Notes: generated by a model not told the origin, from the sequence alone. Shown: positions 1-9,059, counted from the first letter of the stretch. The stretch is 64,000 nucleotides of DNA from Sinohyriopsis cumingii (GCA_028554795.2 CM068827.1:143112251-143176250), one strand, 5' to 3'. A program made the numbers and translations.

Positions 1-404
1 GGGACTCTAGCCACGTGACAAGAACCTGCACCTGTGAGTTCCATATATCAAATATGAAACATGGCATTTGCAATGTAAACAAGGATGAAACCACAACAGT
101 AATAATCAACAGGTAGCATTGATACACCTTGATGAATACGTAGATGATAAATGCTGTGTGTTCATATTATCCAAACCCTCAATGTTTTACTCACATATTG
201 CCTCTTGGAATAAAGTGCCGATATAACTTATAAATATAATTCAATAAACAAGAATTATCAAAGTGTATTCAAATTAGACTCGGAAAAATAAACTCCGGCT
301 GAAACTGCAATCAAAGCAAGCTTTGCTTGCAGACAAAGTATACTTCCCTAATTCCCATTGTTTAAAACGAATTTCTTATTTTTCTTTTAATCAGAGTTCT
401 AATT
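1..404. other. host AT-rich non-coding DNA
   Basis: No coding potential or recognisable repeat is visible. The sequence is AT-rich and continues into the first copy of a dispersed repeat family. Confidence 0.5.
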
Positions 405-835
405 TCGGAAAGATACATTTGGTATTATTTTATGTCTTTATTGTCCAAATTTGCTACTGCACTCTACATCACTACTTTCGGGGAATGTAATGTCAATATT
501 TGCTGACTCATGTCACATCTCTTTGTTTATAAATACCTACTTTCTCATTGGATGCGAAGTGTTTCCTTTTGTTATGTGAAACCACACTATTTAGTCATCG
601 TCAATGTACCTATCACCATAGCAAAAGAATACAACCGCAACAACACAAAAATAGACTACAATCTTCCTCATCGACTTTTATGGCAGAGAAACTTGTCTAT
701 TAGACTTTATAGCAAGTAAGCTTGTCTCTCGCCGACATTTTACATGTACACAAAGCCTGTCCACATACAATACGGTCAAATGAAGACGACGACAACGACG
801 ACGATGATGATGATGATGATAAAGAAATTTTGTTT
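405..835 (+). repeat. dispersed repeat family R, copy 1
   Basis: This stretch shares ordered blocks with 1715-2515 and 26470-27060. The blocks are a TTTGCTAC..CTGCAC-like segment, a GTGAAACCAC..TCAATGTAC segment, a GAT/GAC trinucleotide-rich core (796-822) and a TGACCGTATTG-like segment, which here appears inverted near 772-782. It has no protein-coding capacity; short ORFs here are incidental. The family is not recognised by name. Confidence 0.5.
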
Positions 836-1714
836 CAGTATAGAATACTTCACAGAAAATTACCTGTACAATGTTATTAAACAATGGTTTCTCTATATAA
901 TGCTTCACTTAATATTACCTGTAAAATGCTATTTAAACAATGATTTCATTATACAATGCTTCACATAATATTAAAGACTAAAAGCTATTTAAACAAGATG
1001 GGTGCAATCTAAAATAATCCTTGTAGTTTTAGTAAAGAAGAAGATGAAACCATTGATGTCTGGTTTGGAAATGTCATATTAAGGAGTTTGGTCGAATCCT
1101 TGCTGAATACATAATGAAAACTACTGGATTACAGATTAAATTATCCCCTCTGCAAATCATTCTAGACACATCCAAAAACTCAGAAGTACTAAATTAGGTA
1201 TTTTCTATTACTACATTCCACATATATACTGCCAGTAAAACAACAAAAATAAACTGAATTGAGAAGGCCTGGTATAAATTTGAAGAAAAAAAGCATTATC
1301 TTTCTGAATTCTAAATCGCAAAGAAAAACATATTTTTAGTTTTAAAATTTTAATAGAAATGGAGTACACTGAGTAGAATCTTTCCCCACACAATAATGAA
1401 ATATTAGAATAAATGCTCCCATCTTTAATGTTACGGACTATACATTTTCCATCTATAACTAAACAATATGTTTGTCTTACATATTTTATACCTTTCTATC
1501 CTTTTCTTTCTTCTTTTATGAAAATTTGATAAAGTGATTTTGTTTTTAAAATTTAAAGTCTAATAATAATAATTGAATCCCAATATACCGAGTCCAATTT
1601 AAAGAAGTCATTACCAAAACTGTGTTGAAAAAAAATTAGACGTGGAAAAGTAAATACATATCGAAACATCAACTCAGGGTAGTATTTTGTCGTGGAAGAT
1701 CCCCTACCATTTAT

Positions 1715-2515
1715 TTTTGCATATTTTTAAAATAGGAAAGTAATTTTCGAGTGGCACTTTTTACATGGTTTTATTTCCTTATTGCACATTTGCTACAAAA
1801 ACCTGCACTACCGCTTCCGAGGGTGGTAAATTCGCTATTTGATTGCACATGTTTCATTTTCTTATTTCTAGACCGACTTACTCAGTAGATAAGAACTGTG
1901 ACGTTTTTTGCTGTGAGACCACTTTATTTACTTACCGTCAATCTACTTTCACGATCACCATAACAAAGCATTGCAATTTTTAGGCCACAAAGATGGACGA
2001 CAATCGCCATGATGATGACCATAATCTCCATTATCATCACCAAAGTCGTCATGATGATTATCATAATCTCCATTATCATCACCAAAGTCGTCATGATGAT
2101 GATCATAATCTCCATTATCATCACCAAAGTCGTCATGATGATGATCATAATCTCCATTATCATCACCAAAGTCGTCATGATGATGATCATAATCTCCATT
2201 ATCATCACCAAAAGTCGTCATGATGATGATCATAATCTCCATTATCATCACCAAAGTCGTTATCATCAACTGACCGTATTATTTATCTGTCGTCGGGTTT
2301 TTGTGTAAGAAAAGTGCTACAGGAGGAAGACAGTCTGTTTATGAAGAAAGAAGGTCGACAGAAGTTTATCTGCCGTAACGTTTTATATGGGTATAACTAT
2401 TATCAACAAAGAATCTAATTATGGAGACTGATACGTGACATAGGCAGTATTTTGTTTGGCAAAACATACATAAAATATAGAAGATGATTGCTAACTCTGT
2501 ACAAAATTTACCATA
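1715..2515 (+). repeat. dispersed repeat family R, copy 2 (contains minisatellite)
   Basis: The ordered blocks shared with 26470-27060 include TTGCACATTTGCTACAA, a GTGAGACCAC..CCGTCAATC-like segment, CTGACCGTATTA followed by a CTGTCGTC segment, an AAAAGTGCTA segment, and a distal TGTACAAA..TTTACC segment. A 42-bp minisatellite has expanded inside it, where the other copies carry only a few GAT-type triplets. This supports one repeat family with an unstable internal core. Confidence 0.6.
2006..2264 (+). repeat. 42-bp minisatellite, about six units
   Basis: The unit is 42 bp and contains GATGATGATCATAATCTCC and CATCACCAAAGTCGTCAT. It repeats about six times with few differences. Because 42 is a multiple of three it keeps several frames open on both strands, giving apparent MIIIMTTLV-type and HHDD-type peptides. 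These are repeat artefacts, not genes. Confidence 0.95.
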
Positions 2516-2619
2516 AAAGTCATTCTTTATATGCCTGTGGCCATAAATGTTCACATGACATATACAGAATGTCAAAGCTTTTTCCGCAGAATCTTACGGC
2601 ATGAATTTCATTTAGCAAC

Positions 2620-2632
2620 GTAGCCGTCTGTT
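2620..2632. repeat. target-site duplication of SINE A (left)
   Basis: GTAGCCGTCTGTT is repeated exactly at 2881-2893. Confidence 0.9.
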
Positions 2633-2880
2633 GTTGTTGTTGTAGGGTTTAACGCCATTTTTCAGCACAAGATAGGCTATACATGGCGGCCAGTATTAGT
2701 GGTGGAGGAAGAACCCAGGAAATCCCCGGAAAGAACCACCGACCCTTGAGAAGCTACTGGCAAGCTTTCTCACATACCCACATTGGCCGAATCCGAGACT
2801 CGAACCTACGCAGACAGAGGTGAGATGGCAGTGATCCGTAACGGAGAGCGCTTTAGACCACTCGGCCACTCGGGGCCCCT
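2633..2880 (-). mobile_element. tRNA-derived SINE (family A), full copy with 13-bp TSD
   Basis: Read on the minus strand, the head (2880 downward) has a pol III A box (TGGCCGAGTGG) and a B box (GGTTCGAGTCT). A conserved body follows (AAAGCTTGCCAGTAGC, CCACCACTAATACTGG, GCGTTAAACCCTAC), and the end is an ACA-type tail. The 13-bp direct repeat GTAGCCGTCTGTT at 2620-2632 and 2881-2893 is the target-site duplication expected of LINE-mediated retroposition. Related copies lie at 52143-52309 and 54434-54675. Confidence 0.9.
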
Positions 2881-2893
2881 GTAGCCGTCTGTT
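2881..2893. repeat. target-site duplication of SINE A (right)
   Basis: Matches 2620-2632 exactly. Confidence 0.9.
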
Positions 2894-4168
2894 ACATCTA
2901 CGATTAGTCACATGACTGAAAAGCTCTCGTGCATACATAATTGTAAAATCTAGCAACTAACAGTGCACAACAATCTATCTTAAATCTAGTCCACTAGCAT
3001 AAACGATGTTAAAACTTCGTTTGAGAATTGTAATGTTGCCACTCAAACTCATAATTGCCATATGGCAAATATGCCTTTATATTATTGCATATATATGTTT
3101 GTAACCTCAAAGACCAGAATGAGCAATTACTAGGCCTACATTTTGGCACAACTGGTGTTTATTGGTTTATAAGTGTATTATTTGTGAAGCACATACGAAT
3201 GAATGCACCCTTTTAACACTGTAATTCGAGTCATAAAAGGCTAAAATATCGAATTTCAGGTCTTTAAGCTTCGCAGAGACAACTTGTAGCTATAAACCAG
3301 AGAAGGCTATAATTCTATGATCCCAGAGGGAACCATATTCAATCAATGACTTCTTGGTGGCAAAGAAACGACGAACAAGGAGAATTTAAAATAATTTCAA
3401 AAGATTGTGACCTGAATATGTATATAAAGACTCAAGCAAAGAGATACAACTCACATCTGCAAGTAAGCTAGTATGTATTTGTACATTTGCCTTTGAAGGT
3501 TACGGTGGTGTACATTTTCGAAAGGACTTAACGAACGCGCATAAATATTTATGGATCAAAGTACTTCGATATACGTATATATCCAATGAGTAGTTAAAAA
3601 TAACTCCTCTTAACAACTACTTAAAATGGAGTCGGATGTTTGAAACAATGTAAATTTTCATGAAAGTGGAAAGTATTGCTTAAAGGTTGCGCCTCGTTTC
3701 ATCTGAAATTTAACTTGAAATTTGGTATAAATGTATATGCTAGAAGCATTTGTGTATATAAAAAATAACTGATGTTGCTAAACCGTTTTTAATTGTCAAG
3801 TGCTTAAAGAAATTAGGTAGTCACTAAAGTTTTTCTTTTGACAATCATGTACGAGATCGTTTTCTCACTTTCCTGTCCGAAATCGACGAGTTTCCTGGTT
3901 CATAGGATGCCGCCATGTCTGTAAGCTCTTCACCTGCGAAAGCAAAAATAGTCCGTGTCATGATGTTCCTTAGACCATTCCGGAAACAGATTGTCCGTTG
4001 GTTTAAAGTGACTCGAAGTTTTGTTAAATTTGAGGCCGATTGGGATAATTTTTATATAATTTGAGTGTGTCACAAGAACACGTCATTGCAGTATCTTTTT
4101 CCATTAACTAAGTATATTCATTAAAGGGTAAAATAAAACTTAGAGTTTTTTAAGGTCCCTTTTATGTT
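2894..4168. other. host non-coding DNA flanking the Maverick
   Basis: No gene, RNA or repeat could be recognised. This AT-rich DNA runs up to the 6-bp target duplication of the Maverick. Confidence 0.5.
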
Positions 4169-4174
4169 TCTAGT
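4169..4174. repeat. 6-bp target-site duplication, left
   Basis: TCTAGT directly abuts the left TIR and is repeated at 20795-20800. Confidence 0.95.
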
Positions 4175-4520
4175 AGTAGTTAAGTGGGATACATTAGGGA
4201 CAATGGGACTTAGCATTAAAAAGACCCCTGGGACACTTTAGGGACAATGGAAATTTAACATGGAGAAAAATCGTGGGTCACTTTAGGGACAATGGGAATT
4301 TAACATAGAGTTTGGGTCTGTCTATGGACAAAGGAAATTAACATGGGAATAGAGTTTGGGTTTGTCTAGGGACAAGGGGAATTGAATATGGGATTTTTTT
4401 TTTTTTTAAAAGTTTTTTTTTAAATTTAAATTTAAATTTAAATTTAGAAAAGGGGTAGGCAATGGAAAGGCTATCTCTTTTCGAGAAATATGGCTGGCCC
4501 TGAAAAGGGCCTTTGGGTTT
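4175..4520 (+). repeat. left terminal inverted repeat of element 1
   Basis: About 346 bp, nearly the reverse complement of 20453-20794. From the outer tip inward it holds AGTAGTTAAGTGGGATAC; several imperfect iterations built on a TAGGGACAATGG..TTTAACAT unit; a poly-T stretch; a (TTTAAA)n stretch; GGGGTAGGCAATGGAAAGG; and the histone-type stem-loop used by the adjacent outward-reading gene. Confidence 0.97.
4496..4511 (-). terminator. histone-type 3' stem-loop in left TIR
   Basis: On the minus strand this reads GGCCCTTTTCAGGGCC, with CCCAAA before it and AGCCA after it. A purine-rich GAAAAGAGA block lies about 15 nt further on. It sits just past the stop codon of the gene at 4536-5132. The sequence fits the metazoan histone mRNA stem-loop (six-bp stem, TTTC loop). 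Confidence 0.85.
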
Positions 4521-4535
4521 TTTCTTCTTCTTCTT

Positions 4536-5132
4536 TTAACTTCTTAACTTTTTCCACCATCCTCTTATTTTGTCCATCATTCCTTTCTTCTTTTTCTTTT
4601 CTGTTTCTGGTATCCAGTCCGGGTGACCCATGGCTCGGAACTTGGCCTGTATTTTCATCCAGTTGTTATTCAGTTGGTCGAATTCTAATTTCTTCTTCTT
4701 ATTCTGTTCTTCCTTTCTTTCTTTAGTCCACCTTTCCTTTATGTTTTCTACTTCTTGGGTCATCACTTGTTTCATTATTTCTTCTCCTTTTTTCAACCTG
4801 TTCAGTCCCCTCTTCATATATGACAACTCCGTCCAATACACTATATGTTCTAGGAAGCACCGGACTTGGATGACATAATCCAGTGCTTCCTTCAAACTCC
4901 CCACTCTTACATAAGGTGGGTCAATAAAACCTCTTGATTTGTTGACTTCATCTTCTATCATTCCTTCTATTATATGTCTGGCGGCCTTTATATGTTCGAC
5001 TTGACTGGTTACCAAGTGTTCTTTATCTTCATACTCCCATTCCTTTTGTATCCTTTCTATAGCATATTCTGCATCTATTATCCAGAAATAGATATGCCTC
5101 AATTGATTAAATAAATCAGTCACTTGCGTCAT
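4536..5132 (-). CDS. small helical accessory protein A (198 aa), element 1
   Basis: A 198-residue protein rich in helix-forming charged residues, with no recognised enzymatic domain. The N-terminal part (about 1-90) has regularly spaced hydrophobics (LFNQLRHIYFWIIDAEYAI), the centre (about 130-165) is a Lys/Glu-rich probable coiled coil, and the tail ends in a basic DKIRGWWKKLRS motif. The equivalent gene in element 2 (62244-62624) shares mainly the architecture and the DKIRxWW-type tail, so the N-terminal part diverges fast. A TATA-like box (about 5185-5191) and the shared 27-bp upstream module lie before the ATG, and a histone-type stem-loop follows the stop. It reads outward, toward the left end of the element. 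Function is unknown; an accessory or host-interaction role is inference from its terminal position and variability. Confidence 0.8.
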   Translation of the reverse strand: MTQVTDLFNQLRHIYFWIIDAEYAIERIQKEWEYEDKEHLVTSQVEHIKAARHIIEGMIEDEVNKSRGFIDPPYVRVGSLKEALDYVIQVRCFLEHIVYWTELSYMKRGLNRLKKGEEIMKQVMTQEVENIKERWTKERKEEQNKKKKLEFDQLNNNWMKIQAKFRAMGHPDWIPETEKKKKKGMMDKIRGWWKKLRS

Positions 5133-5184
5133 CTTGTCTAGATTATTCTTTGTAGAATGGTTTGAACGACGAATACTGTGGCTT

Positions 5185-5223
5185 CTTATACGAAAAGCGC
5201 GGACGTGAAGGAAAACATCCCCC
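5185..5223 (-). promoter_or_regulatory. TATA box plus shared 27-bp upstream module (gene A)
   Basis: TATAAG lies at about 5185-5191. A 27-bp module, on the plus strand beginning GCGCGGACGTGAAGG and ending CATCCCCC, lies at 5197-5223. The same module precedes genes B and C here and the genes of element 2, always just upstream of a TATA-like box. Confidence 0.75.
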
Positions 5224-5261
5224 TACTTTTTCATTTCATATAATAAAACCCAAGCTATACT

Positions 5262-5531
5262 CTCCACATACGCTAAGAAACAATAAACAAATCCATAATC
5301 TACTATCCACACAATCGTACGTGAGCGGGTACAAACACAAACACACAAACACAAACACACAAACACATACGCTAAGAAACAATAAACAAATCCATAATCT
5401 ACTATCCACACAATCGTACGTGAGCGGGTACAAACACAAACACATACGCTAAGAAACAATAAACAAATCCATAATCTACTATCCACACAATCGTACGTGA
5501 GCGGGTACAAACACAAACACACAAACACATA
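5262..5531. repeat. triplicated spacer unit between genes A and B
   Basis: A unit starting CACATACGCTAAGAAACA and ending in a GCGGGTACAAACACAAA stretch occurs three times (starts near 5268, 5366 and 5442), with (ACAAACAC)n filler of variable length. Element 2 carries a single shorter version (62821-62905). The long minus-strand ORFs across it are artefacts of the duplication. Confidence 0.9.
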
Positions 5532-5629
5532 CCCTCACACTATCTTAAAAAAGAGTTAGTGTTTATATTCACACTACTCTACCTACACATTGGCAAATTG
5601 ATGGTTATTTCTTTTCTAGAGTATTGGGT

Positions 5630-5645
5630 AGCCCTGAAAAGGGCT
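5630..5645 (-). terminator. histone-type 3' stem-loop after gene B
   Basis: On the minus strand: AGCCCTTTTCAGGGCT, followed directly by ACCCA and, 8-10 nt on, AGAAAAGAAATAA. The stop codon of gene B is 29 nt upstream. Confidence 0.87.
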
Positions 5646-5673
5646 GTTTTTTTGGAACTTCATGGACACCTGG

Positions 5674-6057
5674 TTAATGGTGGCACCTTCCAGGCCTGGC
5701 GCCACATACACATCTTATCCCCCAGTTACTTTTTACTTTTTTGGGGGAGAGAGCAGAGGCAGGATATGTCGCTTCAGAATCCCAATTTTCGCTCTCTGGG
5801 ATTCTGAAATTTATTCTTCTTCTCTTCTTTTCCTTCTCCTCCTCTTCCTTGTTTCTTCTCTCCTCCTCTTTGTATCTTCTTTCCTCTTCTTCTTCTTCTT
5901 TATATCTTCTCTCCTCCTCTTCTTTTTTTCTTCTTTCCTCCTCCTCTCTTATCCTTCCCTCCTCCACAATGGCTTCCGCGGCCAGTTCATTTAATATGCG
6001 CCTGGCATATTCCAGATGCACATGAAGTTCCAACAGTTTAGACAGTCTCGTGTTCAT
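5674..6057 (-). CDS. small accessory protein B with C-terminal CVCGARPGRC tail (127 aa)
   Basis: The N-terminal helix (about 1-35, RLSKLLELHVHLEYARRI) is followed by a very acidic/basic Glu-Arg-Lys coiled-coil-like tract (about 36-78) and a conserved end, CVCGARPGRCHH. The element 2 homologue (63041-63349) keeps the N-terminal helix and tail almost unchanged while the charged tract differs in length. This pattern argues for real coding and purifying selection on both ends. The Cys/His-rich tail could bind metal, but that is inference. A TATA box lies at 6109-6115 with the 27-bp module just upstream, and a histone-type stem-loop follows the stop. No family was recognised. Confidence 0.82.
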   Translation of the reverse strand: MNTRLSKLLELHVHLEYARRILNELAAEAIVEEGRIREEEERRKKEEEERRYKEEEEEERRYKEEERRNKEEEEKEKKRRRINFRIPESENWDSEATYPASALSPKKVKSNWGIRCVCGARPGRCHH

Positions 6058-6108
6058 TTTTGGTGTTGATCAATCAACAAGGGTAGCTAGACTGCCCAGC
6101 GAGTTTCA

Positions 6109-6148
6109 ATTTATAGTGAAAGCGCGTACGTGAAGGAAAACATCCCCC
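6109..6148 (-). promoter_or_regulatory. TATA box plus shared 27-bp upstream module (gene B)
   Basis: CTATAAATTG (TATA at 6109-6115) and the module at 6122-6148, which differs from the gene A module at one position. The TATA-to-ATG distance is about 50 nt, allowing a short leader. Confidence 0.8.
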
Positions 6149-6170
6149 TAAAAAAACATAAAATTGATGT

Positions 6171-6534
6171 TAGTTAGTTAGTTGGATTATAGTGGTTTTC
6201 GTTCTTTTGAACATGTACCACTTTTTTATTCACGCACTGCGTGATTTTTAATTACTCCTGGGGGAAGGAAAAGGAGCCTCATCCCCCAGGCTTTTATGTA
6301 CTCAAAGAGTACTTTTTAATTTAGCCACTCAGGTGTAGGACTAACTAGTCCTTAACAACCTGACTGAAAGGCTAATAGACATGAGTGGGAATAGTCACAC
6401 CACACACTCGTGTTTCTTAGTTGGATTGAAATGCCCCAGGTGTCAAATCAAGCAGTATGTGACTCCCGCCACGATTGGTCGGCAGCGATGAGGTCACATT
6501 AGGACACCCGGTCTTGTGGCATTGACGAAGTGAT
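6171..6534 (-). mobile_element. retroposed insertion inside element 1, 12-bp TSD
   Basis: The 364-bp segment is flanked by an exact 12-bp duplication, TAAAATTGATGT (6159-6170 and 6535-6546). It is absent from the same place in element 2 (63450-63500). Read on the minus strand it ends in a short (ACTA)n tail, as SINE-like or truncated LINE insertions do. No clear tRNA A/B boxes were found, so the family is unknown. Confidence 0.75.
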
Positions 6535-6640
6535 TAAAATTGATGTAACCTACATCATGACCAAAAACAACAAGATTAAAATTGGTCATAAGATTAAAAT
6601 TGATGTAACCTACATCATGACCAAAAACAACAACGCGCGG
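6532..6640. repeat. 60-bp tandem duplication in spacer
   Basis: The block TAAAATTGATGTAACCTAC through ACCAAAAACAACAA occurs twice (from 6535 and from 6595). Element 2 has one diverged copy near 63459-63490. Just downstream at 6633-6660 is a second conserved spacer motif, GCGCGGACCTAAAAG, also present near 63488. Confidence 0.75.
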
Positions 6641-6941
6641 ACCTAAAAGAAACACTCACTCACTTTTTTATGCTACCCATCACTATTTTAAAATTTTTTA
6701 TAAATCACTTCATTAGACTATCCACATACGCAAAGCAATCCAATCTAACTCCAAATATACACCTCAAACACCAAAAAAACATGATTTTAATCTACTATTC
6801 ATACCAACTTACTTAAGCACTTACTAACACACAAACACATACCCTCACATTTTTTAAAAAAGAGTTAGTGTTTATTTTCACACTACTCTACCTACACACA
6901 TTGGCAAATCGATCGTTATTTCTTTTCTAGAGTATTGGGGT

Positions 6942-6957
6942 AGCCCTGAAAAGGGCT
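6942..6957 (-). terminator. histone-type 3' stem-loop after gene C
   Basis: On the minus strand: AGCCCTTTTCAGGGCT, then A-CCCCA (one extra C relative to the other copies), then TCTAGAAAAGAAATAA. A TTTATT (AATAAA on the minus strand) at 6871-6876 could act as a backup poly(A) signal, as in dual-end histone genes. Confidence 0.85.
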
Positions 6958-6989
6958 GTTTTTTTTTTGTTTGCTATGGCATTCTTTTT

Positions 6990-7376
6990 TTAGTTTCTAA
7001 GAATGCGATGTCCTCTGAGGATAGACTTTCTGGCGATAGGTCTGCTTCTTCGGAAAGAAAAGAAGAACTCTTTGGTGTCGATACGGCAATCGACAAAGCC
7101 TCTGTCAGGTTCAGGTTGCTGCTGCTGTTGTTGTTGTTGTTGCTGCTGTTGCTGCTGTCTCTGAAGTCTGTACTTCTCTGTCCATTCTTCTTTCTCCCTG
7201 TTCATTTCTTTTCTGAAGAGCTCTTCTATCAGGTCTTCAGTGACTTTTAACATTCTCACATTCTCTATTTCTTCTGGCTTCGGTATCAGACTGTCTCTGA
7301 CCCTATGCAAATTCACGTAGGCTTCGTTGAGTTTAGCTAGTTTGGAGCACATCTTCTTAGGAGGATGAGTCGACAA
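6990..7376 (-). CDS. small accessory protein C with polyglutamine tract (128 aa)
   Basis: The N-terminal helical region (about 8-65: LAKLNEAYVNLHRVRDSLI, then TEDLIEELFRKEM) resembles the layout of proteins A and B. A Q tract encoded by mixed CAG/CAA codons spans about residues 72-87, and a basic tail follows (FRRSRPIARKSILRGHR). Element 2 has a nearly identical gene at 63831 onward, cut by the window end. The region around 7405-7412 is a weak TATA substitute (CTTTAAGAA), with the 27-bp module just beyond. A histone-type stem-loop follows the stop. Function is unknown; it is probably a paralogue of A and B by architecture only. Confidence 0.8.
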   Translation of the reverse strand: MSTHPPKKMCSKLAKLNEAYVNLHRVRDSLIPKPEEIENVRMLKVTEDLIEELFRKEMNREKEEWTEKYRLQRQQQQQQQQQQQQQQPEPDRGFVDCRIDTKEFFFSFRRSRPIARKSILRGHRILRN

Positions 7377-7417
7377 TGGATGGTTAGACTGGAAACAACC
7401 CGGTTCTTAAAGTCAAA

Positions 7418-7444
7418 GCGCGGACGTGAAGGAAAACATCCCCC
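7418..7444 (-). promoter_or_regulatory. shared 27-bp upstream module (gene C)
   Basis: Same sequence as at 5197-5223, placed upstream of the gene C start. Confidence 0.75.
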
Positions 7445-7745
7445 ACACGGTTTTTGAGTCGCAACGTTTAGTGAGTGTCATGAGAGGGATAGTAAGAAAT
7501 GAAAGAGCATCAATCCAACATTCTTATAGCTAAACAAAAGACAAAGGCATTTTTTTCAAAACACAACATTTTTTATTCAAAAATCACTTAACACTAAACA
7601 ACAACTCTAACATTTTTAACAATAATCCAACATCATAACATCAAACAATCTTTTTCAAAACACAACATTTTTTCCACAGTCTCATCACATTCCATCTTTA
7701 AAGTTTCTCCACTAGGTAAAGAGGGATAACAGTCTTCCATGGTTT
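7445..7745 (-). other. spacer with poly(A) signal after major capsid gene
   Basis: No gene. TTTATT at 7572-7577 gives AATAAA on the minus strand, about 170 nt past the capsid stop. A CTTTTTCAAAACACAACATTTT-like block is duplicated here. No histone-type stem-loop is present. Confidence 0.6.
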
Positions 7746-9059
7746 CTAGTAATCTAGGATGACTTCTCTCAAACTGTTGATTTCTATGGTATTATCGAAT
7801 TCTGCATACAGGATGACGTTCACCGTTTCATCAGGGTCTCGGTCTTTAAACTGAATTTCCACACGAATCTGGCCGGATTTTATAGGGTGGAAATGTCCCT
7901 CGTCGCTGCCTTGGTCTGGAGTGAAATCGAAAGCCCACAAAGCGTAGCCTCCTGCATAATCCTCGTACGTAATGCCGTGACTGGTATTGGTTCCTAACTG
8001 TCCGGTGGCTTCGTACAGGGACAAGTACGATCTCAAGTAATTCTTCTTGGTAAAGTCAGGTTCGAAAGGTCGGGTACACAAGGTTTTGCCATCGCGACTG
8101 ACTTCGATTTTGGACACGCCAAAGTGTTGAAAGTAGAAAGGATTTTTTTCGGCAGCTCCGTTGAAGGCTGTATTCTCGACGATACCAACGATCAAACGTT
8201 TGGGTAACTGTCCTTGGAACAGATGATCTTCGATCATGGATCGCTGTCCCTTGGGAATGGTGAAGGTTTTCACTTCCACGCGTCGTATGGGATACTTGGC
8301 GGTCGTTCTGCTCAACGTCTGACTGATGTCGTTTCCCACTTTAGGTAACACTTCCACACGGCGTACGTAGAGTCTGGCTTCTAGGATTTTGGTTTTGTAA
8401 CCGTCACTATCAGCCATCAAATGGAAAGCGGCACTGCTACGATTCAGTCTCAGGCGGACATCCACCCCGTTCAGCAAACACTTTTCTTGCAACCACATGT
8501 CCAAATGCAAACGATCCATCAGTTCTAAACTTGTGTCGGATCCTGTGATTCTCTTTCTTCGTTCTACAAATCCATCATTGTTGTCTTTCTTTTCATCAGT
8601 TTCCAATATTTCAAACTTGGTAGGTTCGTCAGCTTCCCATACCACACAGGCATTGAGATGAGTGTTCTTGGCATCTATTCCGTACGTCAAGAGATTTTCC
8701 AGGTAGGCACGATAAGGGTAAGTATCCATGCTGCTACTGACCAGTTTGTTATTCAAGTACAAGTCCACTCCACTGAACAAGGAATGCATGAAATTGTTGA
8801 CGGGAGCTACTGCTTCATCGTCTATAGCACCTCCAGTCTTATCTAGAATTTTGACTTTCAGGTACAAGTAACTGCTATTCAGATCGATGTAATCTTCGGG
8901 CTGTCCTTTGATTTCAAACTCGATGGGAGCGGAATCGGTCAGTGAGGAGACGGGGTGAAATTCCACCCACTGGGATTCTTGCATGGTCATCATGGTGGGG
9001 GGCATGGCAAACAGATCCAGTTCCGTCTTGGAACAAGCGCAAGATTCTCGGTGCATCAT
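7746..9059 (-). CDS. major capsid protein (hexon-like, double jelly-roll), 437 aa
   Basis: Forms the icosahedral shell of Maverick/adintovirus virions. The 437-residue length and layout fit the family. The N-terminal WVEFHPVSSLTDSAPIEFEI is followed by DYIDLNSSYLYLKVKI (about 57-72) and a FMHSLFSGVDLYLNNKLV segment (about 90-107), features typical of adintovirus capsid proteins. The second jelly roll is represented by the RRVEVKTFTIPKGQRSMIEDH to LPKRLIVGIV region (about 260-293). The C-terminus DNTIEINSLREVILDY is complete. It is followed in the same direction by accessory genes and preceded by the pVI/pX-like gene 19 nt away. The reading frame is intact. An alternative start one codon in (MHRES) is equally possible. 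Confidence 0.93.
   Translation of the reverse strand: MMHRESCACSKTELDLFAMPPTMMTMQESQWVEFHPVSSLTDSAPIEFEIKGQPEDYIDLNSSYLYLKVKILDKTGGAIDDEAVAPVNNFMHSLFSGVDLYLNNKLVSSSMDTYPYRAYLENLLTYGIDAKNTHLNACVVWEADEPTKFEILETDEKKDNNDGFVERRKRITGSDTSLELMDRLHLDMWLQEKCLLNGVDVRLRLNRSSAAFHLMADSDGYKTKILEARLYVRRVEVLPKVGNDISQTLSRTTAKYPIRRVEVKTFTIPKGQRSMIEDHLFQGQLPKRLIVGIVENTAFNGAAEKNPFYFQHFGVSKIEVSRDGKTLCTRPFEPDFTKKNYLRSYLSLYEATGQLGTNTSHGITYEDYAGGYALWAFDFTPDQGSDEGHFHPIKSGQIRVEIQFKDRDPDETVNVILYAEFDNTIEINSLREVILDY

Noticed and set aside
1924-2308. Long ORFs with MIIIMTTLV- and HHDD-type repeats on both strands
   Set aside because: They come from the 42-bp minisatellite, whose unit length is a multiple of three; no real gene is indicated.
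2633-2880. Possible tRNA-Ser/Leu gene
   Set aside because: Head is tRNA-derived, but the conserved body, ACA-type tail and target duplication mark a SINE.
5223-5528. Cys/Val-rich repeated ORFs (VCLCLYPLTYDCVDSRLWIC type)
   Set aside because: Created by the triplicated spacer in element 1; not conserved in element 2.
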